From: Geosiphon pyriformis
Taxonomy: Eukaryota; Glomeromycota; Glomeromycetes; Archaeosporales; Geosiphonaceae
Assembly (NCBI GenBank): GCA_016748015.1
Contig: JAAOMT010000762.1
Span: forward strand, 434,001-498,000
Direction of reading: 5' to 3'
DNA: 64,000 nt
The translations under genes and the position numbers were made by a program. Position 1 is the first letter of the stretch; the number at the start of each line of letters is the position of its first letter. The notes under the pieces are model-generated. The model was not told the origin of the DNA, did not search any database, and worked only from the letters and a program-made list of their open reading frames with translations. Below, in pieces: positions 11,880 to 23,812 of this stretch.

Positions 11880-12887
11880 ATTTATAAAGTGAAGGATCAA
11901 CTTCAAAAAAATCTTTTAAGGTTCTCATCTACTTAGTGTTTGTTATCAACTATTCTCATCGAAAATTAAAAACTTGATGTGAAATATTTGTCTCAACCAT
12001 TAAGCTATTATTGGACTATAGAATTTGTGTAAAATTTGAGCATCAAATAATTGTGAGTTTCAATTTTAAAATACATTAAATGAGATCTTGAGGAAAATTA
12101 AATTTCAACAATATATTGATTTTAGAATTTGCTAACGGAGATATTCTTTTTTAAGGTTCTTTAAATTAAATTGGAAGCTTTTGTATTACAACACTTTATA
12201 TCAATCTCCATTATTTGTATCGTTAAACTTTTTATTATCAAAAGAATCATAAGGGGCTACAAAAATCTTTGTGGGTAGATAGGAAAAAATATATACAGAT
12301 TAACAATATAATCATGAAATGAGATTTTTCAAACCTTTTCCTTCAGTTATTGTAACCCTTCGAAACTCAAAATAGTTTAAAATAAAACTTTAAGAATTAA
12401 CTTCTGAGGTTATCTCAAGGGATGAATATTTTATCTTTTTATTTGGTCAACTCTAATTTGCAGATAAGGTTTTTAGGGTTAAAAAGTATAAATTAATCCA
12501 AATTGATATCGAAAGGTTAAACGAACTTGAAAATTACAATACTTTGCGTTTCCATATCTCTCATGCATTTCAGCAGAGAGAGATTAAGTGTGTGAAGTGA
12601 AATGATGCAGCATTTCATTGAAAGAGCTAAAATAGTTGTTGCGTGGCCAATCGCTTGGTAAGCCTTGTTGTATCAAAAAGTCCAAGTAATATGATTATCA
12701 ATTCGTGAAATGAATATTTTTGGTTAAAAATTTTAATTCACTTTTCAATCTCGCTCCTGAGAACCTTATTTTATCTCAACCTGAATTTACAAAAAAAAAA
12801 AAACCTTTTCAGCCCTAAACCCAAAAAGCCCAAGCAGGACAGCACGCATCAAAGCCCATAATTCAACCATATACCAATTACAAAAAT
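11880..12887. other. Intergenic, no gene seen
   Basis: The 3' flank of the Sel1 gene and of the convergent small gene. Base composition is less extreme than in the deserts, but no frame or repeat could be supported. Confidence 0.5.
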
Positions 12888-13133
12888 TCAAAATCCAGTT
12901 CCATTCTTTATAAAGCTCCCAACTCCTCCAAGAATCTTTGCAGCATTTTCTAAAACTTGACCAGGATTCACAATCCACTTTATCAATGGACGTCCAAGTT
13001 CACAGGTCGATTGTAACGAAAACTCGATAATACGAATCAAGAGTTCAACGTTTTCGGGGGCCACCAGCCATGGTAGATATATCCAAATTAACGCTAGGAT
13101 AACAATTATGAGAGGGAACGAGAGTAACATCAT
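12888..13133 (-). CDS. Small predicted membrane protein
   Basis: An 81-codon open frame. The product starts with two Met residues and then a long hydrophobic stretch (about residues 3-25, LLSFPLIIVILALIWIYLPW) that would be a signal anchor or transmembrane helix. An amphipathic region follows, with a Gly-rich end (AAKILGGVGSF). The base composition is clearly richer in G and C than the flanks, as in other genes of this window, which supports a real gene. I do not recognise a family. A longer alternative, with an intron starting near 12870 and a further exon, cannot be excluded because an acceptor-like 'aattcag' exists on this strand near 12780. It lies convergent to the Sel1 gene. Confidence 0.5.
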   Translation of the reverse strand: MMLLSFPLIIVILALIWIYLPWLVAPENVELLIRIIEFSLQSTCELGRPLIKWIVNPGQVLENAAKILGGVGSFIKNGTGF

Positions 13134-13574
13134 TTAAATAAGGCAGAGAATTTAAAGGATAGCGATTGAAACTTTTTTTTTTTTAAAATGATCTGATTGA
13201 ATCAAAACAGTCTTATTATTAATTGCATATCAGTGACGTAATAAAGATCCATTTGAAACTATTTAGGAAAGAAACAAATTTAATTAATAAAATGGGCGCG
13301 AGTTTCATTTTTTATGAAAAGGGAATAAAACTAAGTCATTTTATTTTTTCCAAAAAAGAATAAAATTTAAATTAGTTTTTAACATTAATAAAAAAAAGTT
13401 TAAAATCTGAATTATTTATTAAAAAAATTAGCAATTGTTTTAATTTTTTGATTGTTAATTTTGATTAAATACTTTTAGCAAATTATCAATAATTTAAAAT
13501 TTGACGAAAAATTTTATTTTTAAAAATTAAAAATAAAAAACTTTAATAATTGAATTATGATGATAATGATAATA

Positions 13575-13606
<32 letters not shown>

Positions 13607-13800
13607 AATAAAATTTAGTTTAATAAAAAATTATTTATATATAATTTATCTAAAAAGTTAGATTTAAAACAATATGTATATTATAATTTTTTAATTCATT
13701 AAATGATAATATATGGAAATAAATAAAATAAAAAATAGAAAAATAGAAACCCATCCCGATTAAATATCATAAGATAATTAATCAATATATTTGATTTTTT

Positions 13801-13856
13801 AAAAGTATCAATTTGAATTTTTTTTAAAAAAATGGGGGGGGGGGGAGAGGGGTTTT
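13801..13856 (+). repeat. G-tract repeat, copy 1
   Basis: The stretch aaaagtatcaattt is followed after some 20 T/A bases by an uninterrupted G run from 13834, then agagggg and TTTT. Runs of G this long are striking in such AT-rich DNA. The same arrangement recurs at 14240-14278. Confidence 0.7.
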
Positions 13857-14239
13857 AAAAATAGAACGATAAAGCTATAAATGTTAAATTCATTCGCCGA
13901 TTGCTTTAAAAAATGGTCAATAAAGTCAATCAATTGAGATTAATAATGATCAAGTCAGCAAACTATGCTTAAAAACAAAAAAAAATAAACCAATTATGTG
14001 AGATTAAAATATTTGAAAGATAAACCAAATGGAAAAAATTGAGAAGGTTAAAACCCACCGATCATTCATTCGATTCATCTTTTAAGAATTTTCTGATCTC
14101 ATTTATTGAAAATCTTTTCTATTTAAATTAATTATATAGAGGATTTCAAATAGATCTTTTTTTTTTCTTTCTTTCTTTCTTTCTTTCTTTCTAAGAAGAA
14201 ATGACAAGAATCCTTGAATTTTTTATCACAGGTTCTTTT

Positions 14240-14278
14240 GAAAAGTATCAATTTTCAATTTGGGGGGAGGGGGGGTTT
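14240..14278 (+). repeat. G-tract repeat, copy 2
   Basis: aaaagtatcaattttcaattt followed by six G, A, seven G and TTTT. The left part is nearly identical to copy 1, so the two are one short repeated element rather than independent homopolymers. Confidence 0.7.
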
Positions 14279-14939
14279 TCTGGAAACCAAAAAAAAAAAT
14301 TAATAATATTAAAGAATTTTTGGTGGATTGAAACAAACCAATACGATTTTTTGGTTTGAAATCCGAAAAAAATAATTTACCCCTTAATCCTGGGAAAAAA
14401 TATAAAGTTTATATTAATTTTTGATTTGATACGATCTTTGCAATATGCACAATATATTGGTAATATCATTCCTCGAATCCACAAACTTTATATTTCAAAT
14501 CTAAAAAGACCCATTAATATCTTTTCCCAGACCAAACCTTCCAGTCCAACTATTTCAATGTACAGCCAATGAAAAAAAAAAGGATGGTAATCTAATTTTT
14601 AAAGCAGCATCATTTAATAGAATATTAATGATAACAAAAAAATATAAGTTCCATTGGTGGCTTTTTTCCCCGTAACCCTCCTGCCTCATCTCAAAAATCT
14701 TTAAAACAACTAAGAATTTTTTTTTACAATATAATATATATCTTTAAATCTAGAGTTTAAAATGAACTAACTACAGATATGTACTTTAAAATAATAAATA
14801 ATAATAATGATAATAATTATAATGATAATGGTAGCATAATGAAATATTAAGGAAATTAATCTCATTTATTTTATTTTATTTTACTTTATTTCACAATAAA
14901 TATAAACAATTTTAAAAAAATTTATTCAATCAATAAATA

Positions 14940-16404
14940 TCACACAAATCGATCATCAAACCGAGTAGAAGTAAGCGTGATAGAATCATGAGTTCGTCTC
15001 TTTCGTCCAAAAACACGATAACTTTTCCAACACGAGTTTGGTTCATTAGTTTCTTGTTCAAATTCTTGTAATAATTTGTTGTATTCATTATTTGTCAGAT
15101 TGAGGAATAATGACAAATCTTTTTCCACGCTTCGGTACCCTTGAAGTTCTTCGTTCAAGGCCTATTAGAAAAGAAAGTGTTTAGACATTTAGAAACATTT
15201 AATTAAAAAAATAAAATCAACAACGAAACGCATTCTATTTTACCAACCAATTTTCCGCCTTCATCGGCCCAATTGCCAACAGGTATTATACGATAATCAT
15301 GATAAACATGTTGCATTGAATTTGTAGATTCTAACATGGATTGTAGACGTGGACAAATATTACCATTGATTCCTCTTGCTTTCAATAATGATAATACTGT
15401 ATAAAAAAAAAGAAGAGTTGTTGGTTTTTAGCATTTGAAAAGGTGAGATAATCATTATCATCATTATCATCAAAAGAGAGAAATAAAATTTATCGAAAAA
15501 CTTACAAGCCTTTGATAAAATTCTACCAGTTGCCCCATGAATATGACTAATATCACTAACTTCCATTTCTATCCAACCACCTTGTTTTGTAACACGAATT
15601 AATTCTTTTATAATTTTTTTCTCCCATTCTCGTTGTGTGAATTCTGTAGCATTACATCGCATAAAGACGAAATCAAAATAATTTGATTGCCTACATGAAT
15701 TGTCAACGTATGATAGGGAAAAAAAGTATACAGTCAAATACGATTCGTTTGGGATGAAATTTCAAAGAAATTCTTTGGAATCATTATCATTACCATGGAA
15801 GACCATCTAACATATTACCCTGGATAAATTCACAATTTTTTGTTTGAAAACGGTCAGGAAAGGTTGGAGAAATGTCAACGCCAAAAAATGTAGACCTTGG
15901 ATATTCTCTAGCCATTTCTGGAAAAAGAAATAATTATCTCTTCAATAAAGTTTCTATTTTTTCATAAAAAAGTAAAAAAAAATAAAAATAGAAAAGACTT
16001 ACCAAATGCCCATGTGCCCGTCCCACATCTGAAAGTAGAATATAAGATAGGAAAATTACCGTTAAATGTATTCGAAAAAGAATTTTTTTTTTTTTTTTTT
16101 TGATTCCAATATAATGTAAAAACTAATCAACTAACCCAACTTGTAAAACTTTTACTCCTCCAATCTTCAATTGTTCTTCAATTGGGGAGGAAAAATTAGC
16201 TTGCCAATTATATCTCATTAGGTAATGAATAGTTTCTTGGGAATCATTATAAGTCTCTAAATGTTTTGGTAGTTGATATTTAATCGGTATAAAATTTGGT
16301 ATTCTTCTTGCGTTGAGGTAAGCGGAAAACTCATGATTTTTTAAAAAGTCGTCATTTTTTTTGTAGACTTCGGAAGTTTGTATGATTTTTTTAGTCAACG
16401 ACAT
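14940..16404 (-). CDS. Class I SAM-dependent methyltransferase
   Basis: Six exons on the minus strand: 16404-16136, 16028-16003, 15917-15794, 15690-15506, 15396-15248 and 15161-14940. They give 324 residues and keep frame at every junction. Motif I, VLQVGCGTGTWAF, spans exons 1 to 2 (about residues 85-97) and is the glycine-rich SAM-binding loop. It is followed by an acidic strand end (FFGVDIS), then the region NYFDFVFMRC and the helix-strand IKELIRVTKQGGWIEMEV, which match the Methyltransf_11/25 pattern. The N-terminal LETYNDSQETIHYLMRYNWQANF region is typical of fungal small-molecule methyltransferases. The substrate cannot be told. Exon 2 has only 26 bases. The fifth intron uses donor gttggt; the nearby gtaaaa would break the frame. 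The start is ATG at 16404, two codons inside the longest open frame, which begins at GTG. Confidence 0.9.
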
Positions 16405-17737
16405 TCTCACTTTTGAATTTAATTTAACTAATTATTTTTATAAACTTTTTAAAAAAAACACATCAATTAATGATTGATTGATTGATTGATTGATTGATCT
16501 ATTAATTGTATTGTTTGATTGATTAATTAATTAGTTAGTTAGTTAGTTAATTGTGAATATTCTTATTTAAAAATCTTATAACTGAAGGGAAACAAAAAAC
16601 TAGAGTTTTTTTAAGAAAACTTTCAAAAAACCGAATCCTTTTTAAAATAAAAAGGAAGTTCTATGCTTGGTTAGATCATGAACCTTATTTATTTTTGTGT
16701 AAAGGAGTTTTTTTAATTACTTTTTAATTCACTACATCGTAGATCGGTAGATTAATAATAGAAATGGTTTTCTTTGGCTCTTCACCAAATTTCAGCAAAA
16801 AAAACAATGAGTACCTTAGATCTACAGCAGGAAAAAATCTTTATATAAAAAGAAAATATATGAAAGATTTCAAGTTTCAAAATTGAGAACCTTTTAATAA
16901 TATTTTTATATGACATGAAAAAATCCAAATCTTTTTGAAAAAAATAAATAAATTATTATGTTTAGAATTCATTTTTTTTTTTTGCGAAAATCCAACAATC
17001 CAAAAAATAATTTTTAAACAAAGTCTCTAATACAGATCGGAAATCATCTTCTCACATTCGCATGAGATGCAAAAGAATTTTTAGTTCTAAATAGAATGCA
17101 TAATTGTTATTCATGTAGTAATTATTTCTTTTAAAAATTCTTTTAGGAAAAAAAAAAAATCAAATCAAAATTTTCTGAACTCAAAAAAAATAAATAAATA
17201 AATGAATAAAATTAAAAATTCTATAAACTTTTTTGCACCAATCATTTATTTAAATTTTTACCATTTCTGCATTTTCGGTTTAAATGCTATGAAATAATGA
17301 TGAAGGAATTTTTATCAAAAAAATTATCTAATACGTTACAACAGGCATACATAATAAAGTTTAAGATCTGAAAATATACAATCCGATTTATACCTTTTAC
17401 GGAAAGTAACACCAAAAAATGGTAACTAATCGTGTTATTATAAAAAAGAATTCTCTGCCTTTAAGGGGGATTTACATCATGATGATAATGAATGATATTA
17501 GAAAAATCATGTTTTAAACTAATAAGGTTAGGCTGTAATAACTTGTTCTCAGGTCGTTCAACTCAGGAGGTAAAAATGTTCCCCGAGTCTTTATAATACA
17601 CCATTAAAAAAATTTCATGAAAATTTGTTAAAAGATTAAAGTTTTCGAAAATCAAAATTATTTTTTTCACGAAACTTTTTATCAATTAATCAAATATGAA
17701 GTGAATTTTAAAAAAATTGGATTGTATTTGAGCTTTC

Positions 17738-17795
<58 letters not shown>

Positions 17796-18463
17796 TCAAA
17801 TTTATCTTTCCCGCTCAAATTTTCTTCTTGGTTTCTATTAACCTTTTACCTTTTTACCTTGTACATAAATCTAAGGATACATCATCTGCATTGTGTATCT
17901 TTCATCGTATTTGGTTAAACACGAAAATTATTTATTATCTATTTGTTCTATTGAAGAATCATAATTTTAACTTTAAAAAACTTTTAAAATCAAATAATTT
18001 TATGTACAACCTTGAGATCTTCTTGTCTCACTTATAAAATATTATTATTAATTTTCATTATTATTATTGATCCAATGAATACATGATTAAATAATCGTAA
18101 AAAGATTTTAATACTGAATACATGCTTTTGCAGGATTGCATGAATGTTGTTGGAAGCAAAAAGATTGATGAAATACATTATTTGTTACATATTAAGTTTT
18201 TTTTGTTTTTTCTTTTTAGGAAAGCAACATAGGACTTTGAGTTATACAAAAAAAATCTTTGGAATATATGATAAAAACAATCTAAAAAAAAAATTTTTTT
18301 TTATTAAATTCAAAAACTTCTCGAAATGTAACTTTCCTATTCATATAATATTTTAAAAAAATTGATTTTAAAATTATGTGTATATTATAATTAAAAATTT
18401 TTCGTCAATTTTGGTCAATTAATCTAATTATTGAAATTTTTTTTTAACTTTAGCCAAGTACTG

Positions 18464-18518
<55 letters not shown>

Positions 18519-18736
18519 AATGATTATGATTATTCAAAAATTCAAAAAATAATGGGTATTTGCATTTTTATTTATTTTCAAATGTTATTTTAATAATATT
18601 TTTTCTTAATCGTCATTTTACATGTACACATTAATTTAATATTCATATTTCTTTAACTTATTGATAAAATTTTCCCAGTTTTTATTTTTCTTGATTGCAA
18701 ATTATTAAATAGCTTATATTGATTGACGGCAAATAT
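16405..18736. other. Intergenic with simple repeats
   Basis: No gene supported. GATT and TTAG tetranucleotide runs lie near 16470-16550, an AAT run at about 17740-17795, and an ATT run at about 18466-18518. A coding-looking frame at 17828-18037 was rejected for lack of motif and low complexity. Confidence 0.55.
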
Positions 18737-19510
18737 TTAGTTAGCTGCCAAGAACAAAATTTCTTTTGCTTCTTCATTGAGGAATTTGCTAGCTTCAAGT
18801 TCTTCTAATTTTGATTTGCAAAATTCTTAGTTCACCCAATTTTTGGGCAGCCACTTTCTCACACATGTCAAGAAATGGGCTACTAAATCGTTTTCTAATT
18901 ATCATAGGTCCAAAGTCTGCTGAGTGAGACATGCTGTCTTGAGTACCCAAGCCATAATATGGTAGTTTGACCAATATTGTACACATTTGCTTCAAATCTC
19001 GCTGTCCAGACACTCTCAAGATGTTCCTGTACTTCATTCCAGGCATTTTGGAGGCATTTGATCAATATATCTAGCTGATACCATAGTTGATGGGCTCTTG
19101 ACAAGAATAAAAATGCCTCGGACGCAGCAGTAATGATACTCGTTTTGACGAATCGAGTCAAATCGAATCATTAATGAAAAAGAGACGTGCGTGATTGGGC
19201 TAATAAGGCAAATCTTTTGTGCAATATAGCGATCGCTTCATAATCCGATTGTGCAAAATTCTTAATCTTTATATTGTCAAAAATACCCCGCTGAACAAAT
19301 CATACGAGAATCTTTAATTTGATTTAAGCGCTTCGATAACCTTTTCAATGCTGCCTCGGAGTGCAGAAAATAGATTGAGGTCATAGTGTCATCCATTTAA
19401 AAACGGATGTAAAATACCTGTAAAAGAAGTGCTCAATAAGAAAGATTCTGGTAACTTCATGGTCGGAGAAATTGATGTCTTTAAAGGATCTGGTGCAGCT
19501 TTCATCATCC
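18737..19510 (-). pseudogene. Frameshifted pseudogene of unknown family
   Basis: Protein-like sequence runs along the minus strand but moves between frames. In order: SPTMKLPESFLLS near 19470, LFSALRGSIEKVIEAL near 19360, FAQSDYEAIAILHKRF near 19240, AFLFLSRAHQLWYQLD near 19090, WTARFEANVYNIGQ near 18990, FLDMCEKVAAQKLGEL near 18850, and a C-terminal FLNEEAKEILFLAAN ending in TAA at 18739-18737. At least three frameshifts and several stops (for example TAA-TGA near 19172) break it. The introns that would be needed are too short to be real. I do not recognise the family. The base composition is gene-like, so the loss of function may be recent. Confidence 0.6.
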
Positions 19511-20436
19511 TTTAATCCTTAAAAAGGTATAAAAGAATTATCAGCAAAAATGAAAATAAGGGTGAAAACTGTATAGGAAAGTAAAAGGTTTTGGAATATA
19601 AAAAAATTGATCATATAAATTTTGTCGGAGTTTACCTTTTAATTGTTATCATTTTTACATATGAAAATATCTTTAGGTGAAAGTTTAACTAGATCGAGCA
19701 TCAGATTGAGATATGAAACTTAAAAAATCCTTAAACAAACATAAATTATTCCAAGAAAAAGAGAAATTATATTACATTTAATTTTTATAATTTTCTAATT
19801 TAGAAGCTTTTTTTTATCTCGGTCGTAATTCTTCTAAAAAGCTTTGAATTGGAGACTCTGGCCAAAAACATTATATTCTCAATTAGGATGTCTTTTATTT
19901 TTTCTGCTGACAAAAAAAATATATTATTTCTGCTTAGTTGGGTCATAAGTTGAGGTTGAAAAGCGTGTTTAATCGAGAGAGGTTTTAATATGCGTTTTAA
20001 AATAAAAATATAGAAAAGTAACCAACCAAAATTTTAAAAACTTTACCTTCAAATCGATAGATCTGATTATCACTTTTCAAAAAAAAAAAAAAAAAATATT
20101 TATCTCTTAAAAAATTGATATTTCTTGATTTTTCATCTTTACTAAGATAAGAGAGATAATGTGAAAATTGAATGTGATTAAAGAAAGTTTATGTGATAAA
20201 TTATTCACCCCTAAAGTTTCATTTCGTATATGATTAATATATAATGATAAATGTATAAAACTTTTTCTTCTTTTATTTAACTGAATTTATTGATGAAAAC
20301 GGAATATAGAAATGGTTAAAGGCTTTAAGTTTATATACATCAAATTTTAATTTTAATTTTATTAATTTTATAAATTTGATCCACGGATATACCATTTTAA
20401 TTGAAATTTAATTTTTTATATTTAACTAGTCATATA

Positions 20437-20468
<32 letters not shown>

Positions 20469-21127
20469 GAATAAATAATAATAAATAATAAATAATAAAT
20501 AATTAAAATGTAAATTTTATTTGGAAAATGATTAATGAAATTTTTTATTTAATTAAAATTTTTTAACCAAAGAAAATTTCTATTTCAATTTTTTAAAATT
20601 AAAATAAACTTGTTTTAAATTTTTTTTATAAATTTTATAAAATTTTTATTTTTTTCAATTCAATTTTCATGTTTATTAAATATCTTGTTAAAAAATATTT
20701 TCTAATCATAAAAAGTTTGTACAAAATTATTTTCATACAAATTTTACATAGTATAAGAAAAAATTTCCTTAATTTAATAATAATAATAAATTTTGATTGA
20801 TTGAAATATTATTCTAATATTCCAGTTAGTTTAATCATATGTGTATGTATTTTGAATTTTGAATTTTTTTTCCAAATTGAAATATATTGACTACAAGTAA
20901 TACTTTTAAAAATCCAAAATAATTAATTCATTTTTTACAACATATTTACAATGAAATTTGAACAAATGCTTAAAATATTTTTATAAATACGAAACGTAAA
21001 AAAAAAAAATTAGGGGAATTTGAACAATAATTTCAGTGAAAAGACTTATTCCTTAGTTGGAATTGGAAAAATTTAAATTTAAAAAGGAACTTTTCAAAGT
21101 ATTAGCTAGATTTTCTTGTTCAATTTT
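19511..21127. other. Intergenic, AT-rich
   Basis: No gene seen. A run of AATA/AATAATA units occupies about 20440-20500. Confidence 0.55.
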
Positions 21128-22149
21128 TTACTGGGTAACACCCAATGTAACGGCAACAACTAGAATTTCGAGATAAAAATTCAAGAACCAATTATTTGAA
21201 TTAATATTTGATTTTAAACACCCTTAAAAATAATAATAATAATAATAATAATAATAATTTGATAAAACTCACCTGAACCAACAAAAACAATCCCAATAAC
21301 AAGAAAAAACCAAAATTTTTGTGTAGGTCTACTCCCATTGAAGAAGGGTAACTGCATCACAGCATGGAAACTTTTATTTCTTTGATAATCATCATGTGGA
21401 TGTGGTGGTGAATACTTTGGAACTGATATTGCCGAATTCTGTATAATTTCTTCAACCATCTCTACATTTCCACCTTGAATAGGATTAATCATATATCTAA
21501 CTGATTCTGGTTGTTGAAATTCTGGGTCAATGTTAATTATCGATGATAAGTTCTCTTGCCTTCTCACAATGTTATTATTGATTTGAGATTGGCCGGGATT
21601 TTGACGTATATGAGCTGATTGTGGTGGTAATGTTTGGTTTGAACTTGGAATCGAAATTATTTGTGGAGTAAAAAAAATCTCACCGGTAGGATTTTGAATA
21701 ATAGTCGGACGAGGTAGATTTGGATAATTATGATACGCTTGGTGTCCAGAAGCTTCATTCACAAAAATATAGGAGGATGGATCTTGTGATGAACCATTAT
21801 TAAGAATCCGGGATACTGACTGAGAAGTTTGATGTAATGGGAGTGGTTGAGTATTTGTAAAATATATTGTTTGATTTGCGGAAAGTTCTTTCGCATTTAT
21901 CGTTTCTTTTACCGGAGTATGATTAGTATCAGACCTATTTATGGGTAATACTCTTTCTTGGTTTGTGTTCTCTACTATCACCGAATCAAGTATTGAGGAG
22001 TGTAATAAATTTTCAGCTGCCCTGTTAATTTGTTGTGCTAATAAGGTCTTTTCTTCTATTTCTTGAATTTTCTTTAATTCTAAAGAAGGTCTTTCTTCTT
22101 TTTGTTGTTGTAAATTTGAACCCGATATTGTTTCATGACGTTCATTCAT
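21128..22149 (-). CDS. Tail-anchored Asn/Gln/Pro-rich protein
   Basis: Two exons, 22149-21273 and 21159-21128, encode 302 residues. Residues 1-270 are low in hydrophobic clusters and rich in Asn, Gln, Pro and Ser, with a short charged coiled-coil-like part near the start (EERPSLELKKIQEIEEK). Near residue 280 the sequence becomes hydrophobic (FWFFLVIGIVFVGSVVAVTLG) and ends four residues later, so the protein should be inserted by its C-terminal tail with the bulk in the cytosol. The donor gtgagt and acceptor tctag join the two halves of the helix in frame. If exon 1 is read through, the helix is instead followed by an artefactual poly-Ile tract that comes from an ATT microsatellite inside the intron. 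The ATG follows an A-rich leader. Family and function unknown. Confidence 0.75.
21215..21260. repeat. AAT microsatellite inside an intron
   Basis: An AAT run lying within the intron (21160-21272) of the tail-anchored protein gene, close to the donor site. Confidence 0.9.
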
Positions 22150-22628
22150 ATTTTTTTTTTTTTGTTGTTGTTATGTTGGTTAAAACTATATTTTAATTTC
22201 AAAAAAGAAAAAGAAAAACGAGTTTCCCATACTCTATATAAAGAAAAGGTTTCTGTAAAAATACTACCTTGAAGATGTGTGTCACCCACATAAATAATTA
22301 ACAAATGATCTGCTTTAAAGATACTACGAATACAAGTACAAAAATATCATGACCAATTTTAAAATCTTACTTAATGGGGCGAATAAATTTACCAGCCCGA
22401 TCCCTGATTTGTGAAAAATCACAGTTTTTTTTAACAATAACATTAAATAAATATGTAATATTTATTAGTTGACCCAAAACAGGAATACTCTTTAAATCCA
22501 TTCAATTTTAAAACAAAAAAACCTTAACTCTTTTGTTTTAGAAAAAAAAATAATTTACTGATTTTTCAAAAAGGTTTTTTTTTTTTTTTTTGATAAACGA
22601 ATAAGGTATCAACAATTCAATTCATGAT
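22150..22628. other. Upstream region of the tail-anchored gene
   Basis: Holds the leader and presumed promoter of the minus-strand gene. No recognisable element besides A and T runs. Confidence 0.4.
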
Positions 22629-22945
22629 ATGATAAGCTTGGAACTTTCCCAATTTTGGAAAATTATTCGAAATTCCCAAGTGTTCTACATGTTCTACTCG
22701 TAACTGCCGTAAAAGAAGCTTATTGTCATACTTTAAAAGGTTCAATGAAACCTGTTCACTTCATGTTGCACGGGATATTAAAAATTTTTTTATCTATAAT
22801 TCTTGTTTATCATAATATTAATTTTCAATTGAGTAAAATTAATTGTAACAATTATTTATTATCACAAGTGTTTTATTATTATTTTGTTTTGAACAAATCT
22901 ATCATTATCTCCGTACCATTACAAACAAAGAGTAGCTCGTGACAT
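22629..22945 (+). pseudogene. Possible gene fragment, unknown
   Basis: An open stretch whose first 50 codons look like protein (KLGTFPILENYSKFPS, then LHVLLVTAVKEAYCHTLKG) before turning into A/T-rich low-complexity sequence near 22780. There is no in-frame ATG near its start, no recognised domain and no clear splice sites. It may be a leftover exon. Confidence 0.25.
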
Positions 22946-23113
22946 ATCGAAATCAAAAAATTATGAGCCATTTTTTTTTTTTTTTTAATACTAAGGCTAA
23001 TTAAATAAGTTATAAAAAAAGAAAGAATGGAAATTTTTGTCAATTAGTATAACAAAAATTAGTTAAACTGTCATGAAATTAAAAAAAAATTCAGTTGCAT
23101 TCATTATTGACCT

Positions 23114-23314
23114 TTAAATATTTCCCCCAAGTAAGAACCTGACAAAAACTTTTTTTTTGACCATATGCATTGTTATATATATCAATAATTTTTTGACTAT
23201 TGATAACATCAATTTCCTTATGTACCTGAAACTTTCATTATCTGAGTTACACCGAGAAATTTTTCTTTGAATCGGAGAAGTATCAAAATTAACGTGATTA
23301 AAATGTTTATCCAT
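23114..23314 (-). CDS. Possible small gene
   Basis: A 66-codon frame from ATG at 23314. The first 30 residues (DKHFNHVNFDTSPIQRKIS...) look coding. A donor-like gtacat follows SFR and an acceptor-like tttgtcag precedes the last eight codons; removing it keeps the frame and would leave a 37-residue product ending LLGGNI. A TATA-like atatataag lies about 20 bases upstream. No family recognised. This may be only the first exon of something larger. Confidence 0.3.
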   Translation of the reverse strand: MDKHFNHVNFDTSPIQRKISRCNSDNESFRYIRKLMLSIVKKLLIYITMHMVKKKVFVRFLLGGNI

Positions 23315-23812
23315 CGCTTGATAAAGGTTCCTATCTTATATATTACAAAAGGAAAAACTAAAACGTAATGATTTGAAAATTGTTATCAAAACAATTCAAA
23401 TTTAATAAAAATAATCATGAAAAAGTAACAAAAATAGGATTTTATGAACTTTTAAAAATCCTGACATTCAAGGAGAAGAGAAAGATATTACCAAGATTTT
23501 TTAATATTTGAAAACTGGTTAATTTTTTTTTTGCTAGCTGGCTGGCTTTTTTTATCATTATCGGTTTTTTTTTTTGTTTCTTTTTTGGCTATTTATTCAA
23601 AAAACTTTTGAACTCAATTTGAAATTTCTGTAATTTTTAGAATCATGAAAACAGATTAGATTGAAATTCTTGAAGAAATTGAAAATTATTCCTGAAAATT
23701 TCAATCAAAAAATCAAAATTCAACTCTTGAAAAAAAATTTCTTCACAATTGAGTTATCTTTTAATTTTCCTGGACATTAGATAATCTTTTAGGGAAAATA
23801 CCCTTTTCTATC

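Larger units (their letters stand above)
13134..14939. other. Intergenic with microsatellites and two G-tract repeats
   Basis: No gene seen. It contains an ATG/GAT trinucleotide run (about 13557-13608), a TTTC run (about 14162-14192), scattered TAATAATGATAA repeats near 14790-14830, and two long G runs listed separately. Confidence 0.6.

Noticed and set aside
17828-18356. Open frames of 69-70 codons
   Set aside because: Low-complexity, no motif, no composition rise compared with the flanks.
21214-21272. Poly-Ile C-terminus of the tail-anchored protein
   Set aside because: It is read-through into an intron with gtgagt donor and an AAT microsatellite; splicing gives a normal helix end.
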